A stretch of DNA of 64,000 bases from Pristimantibacillus sp052113225 (lineage in GTDB: Bacteria > Bacillota > Bacilli > Paenibacillales > Paenibacillaceae): NCBI RefSeq assembly GCF_052113225.1, contig NZ_JBFRCT010000006.1, positions 310,001-374,000 on the forward strand. The letters are read 5' to 3'. The position numbers and the translations under genes are program-made. The notes beneath the pieces were generated by a model. It made no database searches. It had not been told where the DNA came from and saw nothing but the letters and a program-made list of their open reading frames with translations. This document shows, piece by piece, positions 16,815-25,927 of this stretch. Position 1 is the first letter of the stretch. Each line of letters opens with the position of its first letter.

Positions 16815-17572
16815 GCAATATGGCGCTCATCTGTACGTTATGTTTTGTTGCGGTCGCGGCATTCATCTCCATGAAGCAGAAGCTTGGACTGGAAAAGGAA
16901 ATCTTAATCGGAACATTACGTTCAGCAGTCCAACTGCTCTTTATCGGCTATGTCCTCCACTTTGTATTTGGAACAAGTAACCCGTTCTTTATTCTCATCA
17001 TCATTACGGGCATGATCTTGGTTGCAGCCTGGAATGCCGGGGCAAAAGCAAAGCATATAAGGGGCATTCGGCTGCGAATTGCAATTACGCTTGCTTGTAC
17101 GGAAGGCGTTACGATGGGCATCTTGCTGGGTCTTGGCATTATTGCACCAACGCCTCAATATATCATTCCGGTAAGTGGCATTATTATCGGGAGCTCTATG
17201 ATCGTATGCGGATTATTGTTAAATCGCATGAAGCGGGAGATGGAGGCAGCAAGGGGCGAGATGGAGATGCTTCTTGCACTTGGGGCAACAGAAAAGCAGG
17301 CGATTCACAGCTCCTTGCGCCGCTCTGTCAGAGCCAGCATGATTCCGACCATTGACGGGATGAAGACGGTGGGGCTTGTACAGCTGCCAGGCATGATGAC
17401 GGGGATGATTGTGGCGGGAGCAGATCCGATTGAGGCTGTTCGATATCAGATTCTGATTATGTTTGTTCTAGCGTCTTCAGCAGCGATGACAGCGATGATA
17501 CTTAGTTTAATCAGCTATAAACTTTGGTTTACGAAAGATGCCAGACTACTGCCTGTACTTCCAGCAGATTAG
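16811..17572 (+). CDS. fetB: ABC transporter permease, FetB/UPF0014 family
   Basis: 253 aa with about seven membrane helices. The family sequence SMKQKLGLEKEILIGTLRSA, ALGATEKQAIHSSLRRSVRA and GMKTVGLVQLPGMMTGMIVAG is characteristic of UPF0014/FetB. Translationally coupled to the ATPase gene; together they form an exporter, by analogy for iron. Confidence 0.88.
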   Translation: MSNMALICTLCFVAVAAFISMKQKLGLEKEILIGTLRSAVQLLFIGYVLHFVFGTSNPFFILIIITGMILVAAWNAGAKAKHIRGIRLRIAITLACTEGVTMGILLGLGIIAPTPQYIIPVSGIIIGSSMIVCGLLLNRMKREMEAARGEMEMLLALGATEKQAIHSSLRRSVRASMIPTIDGMKTVGLVQLPGMMTGMIVAGADPIEAVRYQILIMFVLASSAAMTAMILSLISYKLWFTKDARLLPVLPAD

Positions 17573-17654
17573 GGTACTCGCATCCTTTGCAGCAATGATC
17601 GAAATGAAGATTAAACCTTCGGGTTTGGTCAAGAAGGATGCGAACACCTATTAC

Positions 17655-19013
17655 TTAATGAGTGGGGGACAGCCAGGTAACCCAAAAAGCCAAACAAACC
17701 AGTGTAAATATGACAGTAGGCGGGATAACGACTAATGTCACCTTCATATAATCTTTCCAGCTTAATTTCACTTTATATTGCTTTAGAATGTGCAGCCATA
17801 AGAGTGATGCAAGTGTCCCGATCGGAAGAACCAGTGATCCGATATCACTCCCAATGACGCTGGCCAGATAAGCGATTTTCAGCGTAAGAGGGTCCAGATT
17901 CATATGGGTCAGGGTCATGGTACCAACCATAAGAGCAGGGTGGTTATTAAAGAAAGTAGATAGCAGGGATATAAGTCCGCCCATCAATAGACTTGCATTC
18001 AACAGATCCCCTGAAACAAGTGGTTGGAAGACATGGATAAGCATATCGGTTAATCCTATATTATTTAAGCCATATATAATAACGTACATGCCAAAAGCGA
18101 AGATAAGAATATGCCATGGGATTTTGGTGAGAACATCCTTAGGCGGCACCTTCAGATAAATCCAACGCCAGCTAAGCAAGAGCAAAGAACCAGCAACCGC
18201 GATCCACTCGATTGGGATATGGAAATAGGAGCCGGCAAATAAGCTTAATCGGACGAAAAAAACAAATAATAAGACATATCCCATAAAGCGATTGCTGAAT
18301 TTGCGGCTGGAACGATCATCAATAGAGTGGCGAAGCGGATGACTGGGTATTGGATGCTGAGGGATGGAGACTGTCATCGGAATTTTCTTAGGCAATTGCT
18401 GGTAAAAGTAAATAAACATCAGAGTAACGAGGAACAGCAGGCCAAGTGTTGCAGGTACAAACATCATTAAGGTTTGCATGTACAGGTCCATATGAACAAT
18501 TTTGAGTGCGATCAGGTTAACGATATTGCTTACCCCTATTGGTGCGCTTGAAGCGGTGGCGACTAATGCTCCGGACAATAAATAGGGAATCTTCTGGCGG
18601 TTTTTCAGCCCTAGATGCTGCAGCATAATAAGCAGAATCGGGGTAGTAATGAGGATGCTTCCATCATTATTGAAGAATAGGGTCATAAGAAAACATAGGA
18701 GATTGACATACCAGAACAAACGGATCCCCGAGCCACGTGCCCGTATAGCTAGTCCTTCAGCAGCCCAAACAAAAAAACCAAAGCTTTCTAATACAATGGC
18801 CATTACAATTGTCGCCATAATCGTTATGGCAGCACCGCTTACCGTTGTGCTTATTTGCACAACGTCTTGCATCGATACCGCGCCGCTTAGAATAACAAGA
18901 ATAGCGCCAAAGGTTGCAGGTATAGCCTCGTTTAATCCCCTTGGTCTCCACAGAATAAGCAGTAAAGTAAAGACAAAGGAAATTAGTGTAATTGAAACCG
19001 CAGCAGATTGCAT
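17655..19013 (-). CDS. ArsB-like permease of the ion transporter superfamily
   Basis: 452 aa, about 11-12 membrane helices. FFNNDGSILITTPILLIML and ASSAPIGVSNIVNLIALKI are the paired signature segments of ArsB/NhaD-type carriers, and a second FFNNHPALMVG copy fits the inverted repeat of the fold. Could export arsenite, but no arsR or ars operon is adjacent, so the substrate is open. GAGGTGAT lies seven bases before ATG 19013. Confidence 0.8.
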   Translation of the reverse strand: MQSAAVSITLISFVFTLLLILWRPRGLNEAIPATFGAILVILSGAVSMQDVVQISTTVSGAAITIMATIVMAIVLESFGFFVWAAEGLAIRARGSGIRLFWYVNLLCFLMTLFFNNDGSILITTPILLIMLQHLGLKNRQKIPYLLSGALVATASSAPIGVSNIVNLIALKIVHMDLYMQTLMMFVPATLGLLFLVTLMFIYFYQQLPKKIPMTVSIPQHPIPSHPLRHSIDDRSSRKFSNRFMGYVLLFVFFVRLSLFAGSYFHIPIEWIAVAGSLLLLSWRWIYLKVPPKDVLTKIPWHILIFAFGMYVIIYGLNNIGLTDMLIHVFQPLVSGDLLNASLLMGGLISLLSTFFNNHPALMVGTMTLTHMNLDPLTLKIAYLASVIGSDIGSLVLPIGTLASLLWLHILKQYKVKLSWKDYMKVTLVVIPPTVIFTLVCLAFWVTWLSPTH

Positions 19014-19190
19014 GTAAGAATCACCTCAATTCAGTCAGATTACTTATGCGGTTCCTTCCTCCCTCCATCCTTATTCTCTACTACAACTATCACTAGTAGA
19101 TATTGATAGTATATTAATATGTGCCTTCTTAATGGAGCGTACTAGTCAGATGAATCTATAAATCTATAAATCCGCTATCTTTAAGCAAAA

Positions 19191-19240
19191 AGAAGCCTGC
19201 TCTTTCCAAAGAGGAAAGAACAAGCTTCTAAAAAGGTTTA
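19191..19240 (-). terminator. Terminator of the HxlR-type gene
   Basis: AGAAGC (19191-19196) with GCTTCT (19224-19229) and TCTTTCC (19201-19207) with GGAAAGA (19213-19219) form an imperfect two-part stem; on the minus strand it is followed by T-rich sequence. Confidence 0.6.
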
Positions 19241-19573
19241 TTAAGAAAGGGTTGCTGCCTGATCCTGATTAATCCACTCTTGTGACCACTTCTGAATTTC
19301 CCGCACAATAGGCTCCAAAGCTCGCCCTTTCTCTGTTAAGGAATATTCAATGCGGACAGGAATTTCCGGATAGACGACCCGGATTACGATTCCTTCGTTC
19401 TCCAAATCCTTAAAGCGCTCGGATAACAGCCTGCCGCTGATTGGAAGAGCGGCTTGAACGGCGCAGAAACGCTGCGGCCCGGATAACAGTTGGTAAATAA
19501 TTAAGCCGATCCAACGTTTCCCAATGAGATCCATCCCTTTCTGCAGACGCGGACAAAGGTCAGATTGCTCCAT
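19241..19573 (-). CDS. HxlR-family winged-helix regulator
   Basis: 110 aa from ATG 19573, with GAGGTGAT six bases upstream; upstream in-frame ATGs have no SD. It shows the family pattern: N-terminal Cys (SDLCPRLQKGMDLIGKRW), then LLSGPQRFCAVQAALPISGRLLSERFKDLE and EYSLTEKGRAL in the wing. HxlR proteins such as YodB and CatR respond to electrophile or redox stress through the N-terminal Cys. Divergent from the GTP-cyclohydrolase-like gene, with a dyad operator between. Confidence 0.9.
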   Translation of the reverse strand: MEQSDLCPRLQKGMDLIGKRWIGLIIYQLLSGPQRFCAVQAALPISGRLLSERFKDLENEGIVIRVVYPEIPVRIEYSLTEKGRALEPIVREIQKWSQEWINQDQAATLS

Positions 19574-19654
19574 AAAGATCACCTCGATTGAATTCCATTT
19601 CATTATAGTCACTATGTTAAATGAATACAAGCAAACTTTTGTCAGGCTTGTAAC

Positions 19655-19700
19655 TTGACGTCACTTGTTTATGAATTTATAATTAGTTACTATTAGTAAC
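19655..19700 (+). promoter_or_regulatory. Promoter with HxlR-type dyad operator
   Basis: TTGACG (19655-19660), 17 bp, TATAAT (19678-19683) form a strong sigma-A promoter reading right. GTTAC-TATTA-GTAAC (19686-19700), a perfect 5-bp dyad of the kind bound by HxlR proteins, lies immediately downstream over the start site. Transcripts would carry a leader of about 170 nt before ATG 19866, in which I recognise no known riboswitch. Confidence 0.65.
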
Positions 19701-19865
19701 GAAGAATTCAGTAATTTTTTCCATACTGGCGGATGTAGGCCAATGGCAGAAAGGACCAGCTGCCTGTTGCGCTTATGCTTAAATCTCAATATACTGGTAT
19801 TCACTGCAAGTTTTTGGTCCATTATTCGTGGTTTATTATTCAGCTAAAAAAAGAAGGTGCGATAG

Positions 19866-20606
19866 ATGACGAAACAACATATCTTATCGATATTAAAAAA
19901 TAAAATTAAAACAATCGACAATGGAGACCATGCTATCCATGTCGTTGGTCCAATTAAGCTACCGGTGGATCTGGACGGCGAGACGGTTACGTTCCAATGG
20001 TATAGCTGGCTGCGTCGAGACAATCATACGAATGAATCGGTAGAAGAGCTTATTACGGAACTAAACGCCGTACATTATGCGGAATTCCAGCAATCAAGCG
20101 TACTTGTCTATGGTGATTTCGAGCATGAGGAAGAAGCACTTATCCGTATGCACAGCATTTGTCATACCGGAGATATCTTCGGAAGTCAGCGCTGCGACTG
20201 CGGGTTCCAGCTTAAGCAATCGATGAAGATGATCATTGCAAATGGAGCAGGTGCTTTATTCTACTTGGCGAATCATGAAGGACGTGGCATTGGTCTTTTC
20301 AGCAAAGCAATGGCGTACTTGCTGCAAGAGGAAGGGCTTGATACAGTAGATGCTAACCTTGAGCTAGGCTTCGCCGAAGATGCACGTGATTACAGCGAGG
20401 CGATCAGCGTACTGAAGCTTCTGCGGAAAGCGCCGGTGTCCATCATTACGAATAACCCTCGTAAAGTGGAAGCGATGCGTGATGCGGGAATGAATGTTTT
20501 ATCGCGAGTGCCGCTATGGGGAGAAGCTTCTGTTCATAATGAGAAATATTTATCGACAAAAGTTGTCCGTTCCGGTCATTTCGAACGGAAATTAGCCTTG
20601 AAATAA
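19866..20606 (+). CDS. GTP cyclohydrolase II-like protein
   Basis: 246 aa, a stand-alone GCH2 domain without a DHBP-synthase part. Zn-binding Cys residues are kept in MHSICHTGDIFGSQRCDCGF, and EGRGIGLFSK, DTVDANLELGF, ARDY and ITNNPRKVEAM follow in order. The usual R-Q-E-G-R segment reads N-H-E-G-R, a change at a normally conserved site. It would open GTP to 2,5-diamino-6-ribosylamino-pyrimidinone phosphate. No other riboflavin gene is near and an HxlR operator lies upstream, so a specialised role is possible. Confidence 0.82.
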   Translation: MTKQHILSILKNKIKTIDNGDHAIHVVGPIKLPVDLDGETVTFQWYSWLRRDNHTNESVEELITELNAVHYAEFQQSSVLVYGDFEHEEEALIRMHSICHTGDIFGSQRCDCGFQLKQSMKMIIANGAGALFYLANHEGRGIGLFSKAMAYLLQEEGLDTVDANLELGFAEDARDYSEAISVLKLLRKAPVSIITNNPRKVEAMRDAGMNVLSRVPLWGEASVHNEKYLSTKVVRSGHFERKLALK

Positions 20607-20608
20607 GG

Positions 20609-20638
20609 AACAGGCCGAGTGATCGGCCTGTTTTTTTG
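20609..20638 (+). terminator. Terminator
   Basis: AACAGGCCGA (20609-20618), loop GTGA, TCGGCCTGTT (20623-20632) and a T run. Confidence 0.92.
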
Positions 20639-20728
20639 CTGCCGGACCGAAACCAAACCATATATCCTGTCGTCTAATGGATATGCTCAATCTGGCATAA
20701 ACTATATGGAACGGAAGGTTGGGTGTGT

Positions 20729-21721
20729 ATGAATAGTCAAATAAAACAGTCATTATATATATTGCTGTCTATATGGATTGCCATTGGACTTGTGGGATGC
20801 AGTAAAGGAAAGTCCGATGAAAACATTGCAAATAAGGAATTAAGGTCTGAGAAGCCGGGTGCTGCTGAAGCGGTAGAGAAAAGTGCAGATCAGGATGCGC
20901 TGATTCAAAAATTCAATACCGTAGTCAGCAGTGCCAAGGAAGCATCGGATATTGTTTCTTTCCTGAATGAGAATATGAATAAAGCAGGGCAGAATAATGC
21001 CGATCAAATGGTGAGGGAGCTCTATACGTTTTATAGCAAGGATCTGGAGCGGTCGCAGCAAGCTTTTTTTGCCGATGATGTGCAAAAGGTCCTTACCGAG
21101 ATGGACTGGCCGATTACATCAGCGAATGCGGCCTCCATTCCGGATGATACGATCAGGCAGCTCGTTGTAACGAAGTTATCCGGCGGCTATAAGCTGGTAT
21201 GGGTGGAAGGCTCAATTTATCCGATCGTGGATTACAGCAGTCAGCAAATATACAGCACGTATTTGTCCAAGCCGTTAAACAGCTATATTGCTCTAAAAGC
21301 AGCTGAATCGAGTGAGCCTGCTGCAATGGATGCCGGACTTGTGATTTCCTGGAATGAACTTTCCAATAGAGCCATTATGGCAGAAACCTTCCTGCGGGAT
21401 TTTCCTGATTCACCGGAATATCAGGAAGTGGAAGACCTCTATTTGGACCGGTATTTAAGCATGTATTTGAAAGGTCTTCCGAATACACCAATAGCCAATT
21501 CTGAAAACTTAAAGGTAATACCAGAGGTTAAGGCCAGTTATGTTAAAATAACGAAAGAAAATCCAGATACGGTTACAGCAAAAATGGCTGATCGTTTGTT
21601 GAACATACTTGCTGAATCCAATGACGTTGTATTGATCCAGGGGCCAAGTGGGAAAAGGCTTCTGCCGGAGGTGGAACAGTTCCAGAAAAACTATCGGACG
21701 ATGGCGAAAAGTCTGTTGTAA
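20729..21721 (+). CDS. Hypothetical lipoprotein
   Basis: 330 aa from ATG 20729 (GGAAGG eleven bases upstream; GTG 20723 is possible). The signal sequence ends in a lipobox, IGLVGCSKG, so a surface lipoprotein is predicted. The rest is mostly alpha-helical, acidic and Gln/Ala rich, with no motif I recognise. Monocistronic between a terminator and the next aldolase gene, although 101 bp to that gene would allow read-through. Confidence 0.75.
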   Translation: MNSQIKQSLYILLSIWIAIGLVGCSKGKSDENIANKELRSEKPGAAEAVEKSADQDALIQKFNTVVSSAKEASDIVSFLNENMNKAGQNNADQMVRELYTFYSKDLERSQQAFFADDVQKVLTEMDWPITSANAASIPDDTIRQLVVTKLSGGYKLVWVEGSIYPIVDYSSQQIYSTYLSKPLNSYIALKAAESSEPAAMDAGLVISWNELSNRAIMAETFLRDFPDSPEYQEVEDLYLDRYLSMYLKGLPNTPIANSENLKVIPEVKASYVKITKENPDTVTAKMADRLLNILAESNDVVLIQGPSGKRLLPEVEQFQKNYRTMAKSLL

Positions 21722-21822
21722 TCTGCCTGTAACTCATCCAAAAAACGACAAAATTATTTTGCGTTCCGCATTCTTTTCAAGTATGATGGGATGTAACATA
21801 CGAAAACTAGAAGGAGTAGAAC

Positions 21823-22785
21823 ATGAACACAAAAACGAGCCATTGTAAAATTGTCGATTGTACGATCCGTGACGGCGGACTTGTGAATAACTGGGATTTC
21901 AGCGTTGAATTCGTTCAGCATCTGTACAAAACATTGGACGAAGCTGGCGTAGATTATATGGAAATCGGCTACAAAAACTCACCAAAGCTGTTGAAAGGTG
22001 CAGACACAGCAGGCCCTTGGCGTTTCCTGGATGACAACTTCCTGAAAGAAGTTATCCCAAGCAAAGGCAACACAAAACTGTCCGCACTTGTAGATATCGG
22101 ACGTGTAGACGAGAATGACATTTTGCCGCGCAGCGAAAGCTTGCTTGACCTGATTCGTGTAGCTTGTTACATCCAAGATGTGGACAAGGCTCTTGAGCTG
22201 GTTCAACTGTTCCATGAACGCGGTTATGAAACAACGCTTAACATCATGGCTCTCTCCAATGTCATGGAGAACCAACTGATTGAAGCGTTCGAATTGATTA
22301 AAGCAAGCGTAGTAGACGTTGTCTATATTGTAGACTCTTATGGCAGCCTGAAGCCAAACGACTACAGCTACCTGATTGATAAATTCCAACATCATCTGCC
22401 TAATAAACGTCTAGGCATCCATACGCATAACAATATGCAGCTTGCTTTCGCAAATACACTGATTGCTGCTGAAAAAGGTGTGGAGTTGCTGGACGCTTCG
22501 GTATACGGCATGGGCCGCGCTGCAGGCAACTGCAACACGGAGCTGCTTGTAGCTAACCTGCAAAATGCGAAATACAATGTACGTCCGCTTCTCGACATGA
22601 TCGAGAAATACATGATTCCACTTCGTGAGAAGGAAGAGTGGGGCTACATTATCCCTTACATGATCACAGGTATGCTTGATGAGCATCCTCGTTCGGCAAT
22701 GGCACTTCGCGATTCCAACGACAAAGATAAATGTGTCGACTTCTACGATCGTTTGACGACTCCTGAGGTTGCTCACAGTAAATAG
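21823..22785 (+). CDS. DRE-TIM (HMGL-like) aldolase-domain protein
   Basis: 320 aa. IVDCTIRDGGLVNNW is the metal-binding Asp-Arg motif start of the DRE-TIM metallolyases, and LGIHTHNNMQLAFANTL supplies the two metal His residues. Closest in pattern to 4-hydroxy-2-oxovalerate aldolase-type domains; the acceptor and donor are unknown. Start ATG 21823 with AGAAGGAG upstream. It stands alone before a strong terminator. Confidence 0.8.
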   Translation: MNTKTSHCKIVDCTIRDGGLVNNWDFSVEFVQHLYKTLDEAGVDYMEIGYKNSPKLLKGADTAGPWRFLDDNFLKEVIPSKGNTKLSALVDIGRVDENDILPRSESLLDLIRVACYIQDVDKALELVQLFHERGYETTLNIMALSNVMENQLIEAFELIKASVVDVVYIVDSYGSLKPNDYSYLIDKFQHHLPNKRLGIHTHNNMQLAFANTLIAAEKGVELLDASVYGMGRAAGNCNTELLVANLQNAKYNVRPLLDMIEKYMIPLREKEEWGYIIPYMITGMLDEHPRSAMALRDSNDKDKCVDFYDRLTTPEVAHSK

Positions 22786-22796
22786 TGTGTGTGTTG

Positions 22797-22826
22797 GGCC
22801 GCCTTGGTTAAGGCGGCCTTTTTTAT
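22797..22826 (+). terminator. Terminator
   Basis: GGCCGCCTT (22797-22805), loop GGTT, AAGGCGGCC (22810-22818) and a run of six Ts. Confidence 0.93.
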
Positions 22827-23159
22827 TTGGGATGTTAAGTGCATGCTCAGGGTGGTAATGTTTCTCTTCCGGCTGCTGTTGGAGTCGTGGGATCTGATTT
22901 GAATTGTGTAAGGTTTTCCCACGACACCAAAGGCAGGCGCTGACGCTCCTCCAGAGATACATTACCTCACTTCGCACACAACCCCAATAAAGGGGCTGCC
23001 TTAAAATAGGCTGCCCCTTTGTGATGGGGACAGTTGGATTTGCCTGCGTGGCTCTGCCGCAGGCCGGCGGATAATTGATCCGCCCATCTCTCACTCACTT
23101 GATTCGACGAGAGATGACTCGAACATACTTGAAAGCATAAACTTTACTCTATTCCGCTT
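22827..23159. other. Gene-free spacer
   Basis: No supportable gene. An imperfect hairpin with AAAGGGGC and GCCCCTTT arms lies near 22989-23020. Near 23126-23146 there is a minus-strand copy of the AAGTTTATGCTTTCGAAGTA motif that recurs in the 46.98 kb array. The long minus-strand open frame that crosses here continues over the aldolase gene and is a shadow. Confidence 0.6.
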
Positions 23160-23344
23160 CTAACGAATCCTGGTATTCTTATTTGCTCTAAAAAGCCCTT
23201 TTGCGGATTCTAACGAATCCTAGATACGCTATTTAGACTTTTGACATCGTTTATTGCCGCCAGTCGGCCAAATAACGATACTAGGATTCTTTAGAATTTA
23301 TACGTTGCCCAATTCATCCAAATAAGACTTCTACGATTCGTTAG
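23160..23344. repeat. Four-unit symmetrical repeat element (50-bp units)
   Basis: CTAACGAATCCTGG (23160) and CTAACGAATCCTAG (23210) are direct copies 50 bp apart; CTAGGATTCTTTAG (23281-23294) and CTACGATTCGTTAG (23331-23344) are inverted copies, also 50 bp apart. All four continue into a TNTTATTTG block. The whole therefore has dyad symmetry and can fold back on itself. It shares CTTATTTGG with the 62-bp repeats at 6 kb. Confidence 0.85.
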
Positions 23345-23580
23345 CGCTCTGACCAAGGTGGAAAAGGCGCTAGATGGGAGATAAAGTGGACGGTTATAGC
23401 AGGTGAAGAGCAAGGTTAGTTTGGTGGGGAGACGATAAGGCTGTGGGGAGCTGTGATGAGCATAGAATACTGGTAAATACTAGTGAATACTGGTGGGTGG
23501 TGAGACGTTAGAGGATGGGGACGGGGAAGAGATAGGAACTGCCTGATATAGGCAGCTCCTTGGTGAAACGGAAGTTAGTT
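23345..23580. other. Gene-free spacer with a 10-bp triplicate
   Basis: No gene seen. Near 23465-23500 the sequence AATACTGGT occurs as three adjacent 10-bp units (GAATACTGGT, AAATACTAGT, GAATACTGGT). Confidence 0.55.
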
Positions 23581-24009
23581 TTACAGCTTTTTTTTCATGG
23601 TGACGTGAGGGATGCCCTCTTCCATGAAGATGTCGGAGACGGTGTGGTAGCCGAGTTTGGTGTAGAAGGCTTCAGCATGTGTCTGGCCGTTTAGTTTGGC
23701 TTCCTTTAGACCGGCTTCACGGGCGGCCGATTCGAGTGCCTCGACGATTGCGCGGCCAAGGCCGTATTTGCGATGGGATTCAAGTACGCAGATACGCTGC
23801 AGCTTGGCAGCGCCATCGACCTCTCTTAGGCGACCTGTAGCAACAGGTTCGCCATTGTAAAGGACAAGCACATGCTTGGCTGTTGCGTCGAATTCATCGT
23901 ATTCGTTCTCGGCAGGGACGCCTTGTTCGTCAACGAACACTTTTTTACGGATATCAAAGGCCGCTTGCAGATCTTGTTCATTGGTAATAACTCTCGAAGT
24001 AATGGTCAT
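23581..24009 (-). CDS. GNAT-family N-acetyltransferase
   Basis: 142 aa from ATG 24009, 11 bases after GAAGGAG. IRKKVFVDEQGVPAENEYD, ATGRLREVDGAAKLQRICV and the acetyl-CoA loop ESHRKYGLGRAIVEALE define a YjcF/ElaA-like GNAT domain. The acceptor is unknown. Thirty-six bases downstream of a small hypothetical gene; probably one transcript. Confidence 0.87.
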   Translation of the reverse strand: MTITSRVITNEQDLQAAFDIRKKVFVDEQGVPAENEYDEFDATAKHVLVLYNGEPVATGRLREVDGAAKLQRICVLESHRKYGLGRAIVEALESAAREAGLKEAKLNGQTHAEAFYTKLGYHTVSDIFMEEGIPHVTMKKKL

Positions 24010-24045
24010 GATGTAGATATCTCCTTCCATATGTACAAAAAAGCA

Positions 24046-24348
24046 TTATGATTCGCGAAGCTCTCCGTCGCCTCGAATGGCTGCAGCCTGATGTGGCTCA
24101 TTCGGATGCAGGTAGGCTGTTCCGTTAAAGGTTCGTCCGTCCAGAGCTGTTGCGAAAAGCTCGATTCGAATGTCCTCGCTTTGTCCAAACCACTCGAGCA
24201 GCTCAAGATCCTTTACTCCATTAACATCCACATACCAAAGCCGGGAGCCATAATCCGACACTAATACAAGCTCGGCTGTCTGAAACGGAAGCTCCTTCAT
24301 TTGCTGTTGGTATACAATTTCAATGTCCTTTAATTGAATGGTTTCCAT
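24046..24348 (-). CDS. Hypothetical protein
   Basis: 100 aa from ATG 24348, with GGAGG nine bases upstream; an earlier ATG at 24429 has no SD. Acidic, mixed alpha/beta composition, e.g. AELVLVSDYGSRLWYVDVNG and ELFATALDGRTFNGTAYLHP. No family recognised. Upstream of the GNAT gene. Confidence 0.65.
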   Translation of the reverse strand: METIQLKDIEIVYQQQMKELPFQTAELVLVSDYGSRLWYVDVNGVKDLELLEWFGQSEDIRIELFATALDGRTFNGTAYLHPNEPHQAAAIRGDGELRES

Positions 24349-24499
24349 TATTGCAGCCCTCCATGAACGACATAGAACGGCGTGGAAGAAATGTATGCCG
24401 TGATGTCTGCTTTTGATTGTAATGTTCATTGCCGGTTAATGCAACAATCGCCAGCCCTGCTTCGTCTTACTAATTAACAAAAAAAGGGGGTTGTGGAAA

Positions 24500-25786
24500 A
24501 TGCTTAAATTACAAACAAAAAGCAAGCTCATGACCATGATGATTTTTACGCTTATTGCATTACTTGTCTTGGGAGGCTGTTCTTCATCAAGTAATAATAA
24601 TGCGGCGAATAAAGGTGCACCGGGTACAAACAGCAGCGCATCAAATACAGCTGCGGATGACCGTGGACACACAAAAGAAAACCGAGTAGAAGAACCTACT
24701 AAGGCAACAGAAGAAGTCCGCAGGCAGGGTCGGACAGATGCACCTATTCAAGCAGGACAGCTTACAGCTGGTGAGTGGGATGATCTTGCGGCCTGGGAGC
24801 GGTTCGATAACTTATTGAACAGCAGAGAGGGGAGCATCAGCTTAACCGATTGGCAGTTCAATAGCTTCAACCGGCTTGAGGTGATGGTTACTTCGGATGG
24901 CCGGGCCGTATCTGACGCCAAGGTAAAGCTGATCGGGCAGCAGAAAGACGTCGTATGGGAAGCGAGAACGAATGCTGACGGAAGAGCTTACCTCTTTGCT
25001 GGATTATTCCGGGATAATCAGCAGCAGACCGATCAAAGAACTCGTTATTCCGTTGAGGTTATGGCTGACCAGCAGAAAAAGCGGATTCAGGATATTGATG
25101 TCCCTGGCCAAGGTACGTTAAAGGTTGATCTGGACGATGAAATGTCCATCTCCGATCAGGTTGATGTTATGTTTGTCGTAGATACGACTGGCTCCATGCA
25201 GGACGAGATGGATTATCTAGAAGCAGAGCTGAAGGATGTGATCGGCCGGGTAGGCGATCAACATGCGAATCAGCTGGATATACAGATGAGTACGAATTTT
25301 TACCGTGATGTTCATGATGACTATGTCGTCAAGTCGAATCCTTTTACTAAGGACATCGATCAGGCTGTTAAGCTTATTGCCCAGCAGAAAGCGCAGGGAG
25401 GCGGGGATTATCCCGAGGCAGTAGAGCAGGCTTTACGCAATGCCATCAGTGAGCATAAATGGAGTGAGAAAGCGCGGGCGAGGCTGCTGTTCCTTGTGCT
25501 GGATGCCCCTCCGCATCAAGAGACTCAAATGATACAAGAGATGCACAGCGTGATGGCTGAGGCAGCCAAGGAAGGTATTCGAATCATACCGGTTGCTTCC
25601 AGTGGTATTGATATCGATACGGAGTATTTGCTGCGGTTTGCGGCTGTTGCAACGGGAGGAACGTATTTGTTCTTGACCGATGACAGCGGTATCGGAAGTG
25701 ATCATTTGGAACCGGCTGTTGGGGAATATGAGACAAAGCTGCTTAATGATCTGCTTGTAGAGGTCATTAATCGTTATGTGGAGTAG
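24500..25786 (+). CDS. Lipoprotein with von Willebrand factor A domain
   Basis: 428 aa from ATG 24500 (GGGGG nine bases upstream). Lipobox LLVLGGCSS, then a Ser/Asn linker, a carboxypeptidase-regulatory-like beta domain (DAKVKLIGQQKDVVWEARTN), and from about residue 215 a VWA domain with the MIDAS sequence VDTTGSMQDEMDYLE and a later FLVLDAPPH strand. A cell-surface binding or scaffold protein is likely; the ligand is unknown. Confidence 0.85.
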   Translation: MLKLQTKSKLMTMMIFTLIALLVLGGCSSSSNNNAANKGAPGTNSSASNTAADDRGHTKENRVEEPTKATEEVRRQGRTDAPIQAGQLTAGEWDDLAAWERFDNLLNSREGSISLTDWQFNSFNRLEVMVTSDGRAVSDAKVKLIGQQKDVVWEARTNADGRAYLFAGLFRDNQQQTDQRTRYSVEVMADQQKKRIQDIDVPGQGTLKVDLDDEMSISDQVDVMFVVDTTGSMQDEMDYLEAELKDVIGRVGDQHANQLDIQMSTNFYRDVHDDYVVKSNPFTKDIDQAVKLIAQQKAQGGGDYPEAVEQALRNAISEHKWSEKARARLLFLVLDAPPHQETQMIQEMHSVMAEAAKEGIRIIPVASSGIDIDTEYLLRFAAVATGGTYLFLTDDSGIGSDHLEPAVGEYETKLLNDLLVEVINRYVE

Positions 25787-25802
25787 TTAAATTGAGGTTT
25801 GT

Positions 25803-25856
25803 AAGAGATCGACCCGAAGCCAGCAGGCTTGGTATAAGGGCCGATCTCTTTTTCTC
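25803..25856 (+). terminator. Terminator
   Basis: AAGAGATCG (25803-25811) pairs with CGATCTCTT (25842-25850); AAGCCAGCAGGCTT forms a nested inner hairpin. A T run follows. Confidence 0.8.
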
Positions 25857-25927
25857 TGTGCAGGATAGCCGTCGTGCAGGTTTTCTTTTACAATGTATGA
25901 AAAGAACAGAGTCGGGGGCTGGTGGAA

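Noticed and set aside
17573..17654. Hairpin GCATCCTT / AAGGATGC after fetB as a terminator.
   Set aside because: The arms are far apart with no T run, so it was not called; it could still fold in RNA.
19701..19865. Possible FMN riboswitch in the leader of the GTP-cyclohydrolase-like gene.
   Set aside because: The conserved RFN-element sequences are not present; only a small GGCAG/CTGCC hairpin is seen.
22411..23094. 227-codon minus-strand frame over the aldolase end and the following spacer.
   Set aside because: Half of it is antisense to a clear gene, it crosses that gene's terminator, and the peptide has no recognisable features.
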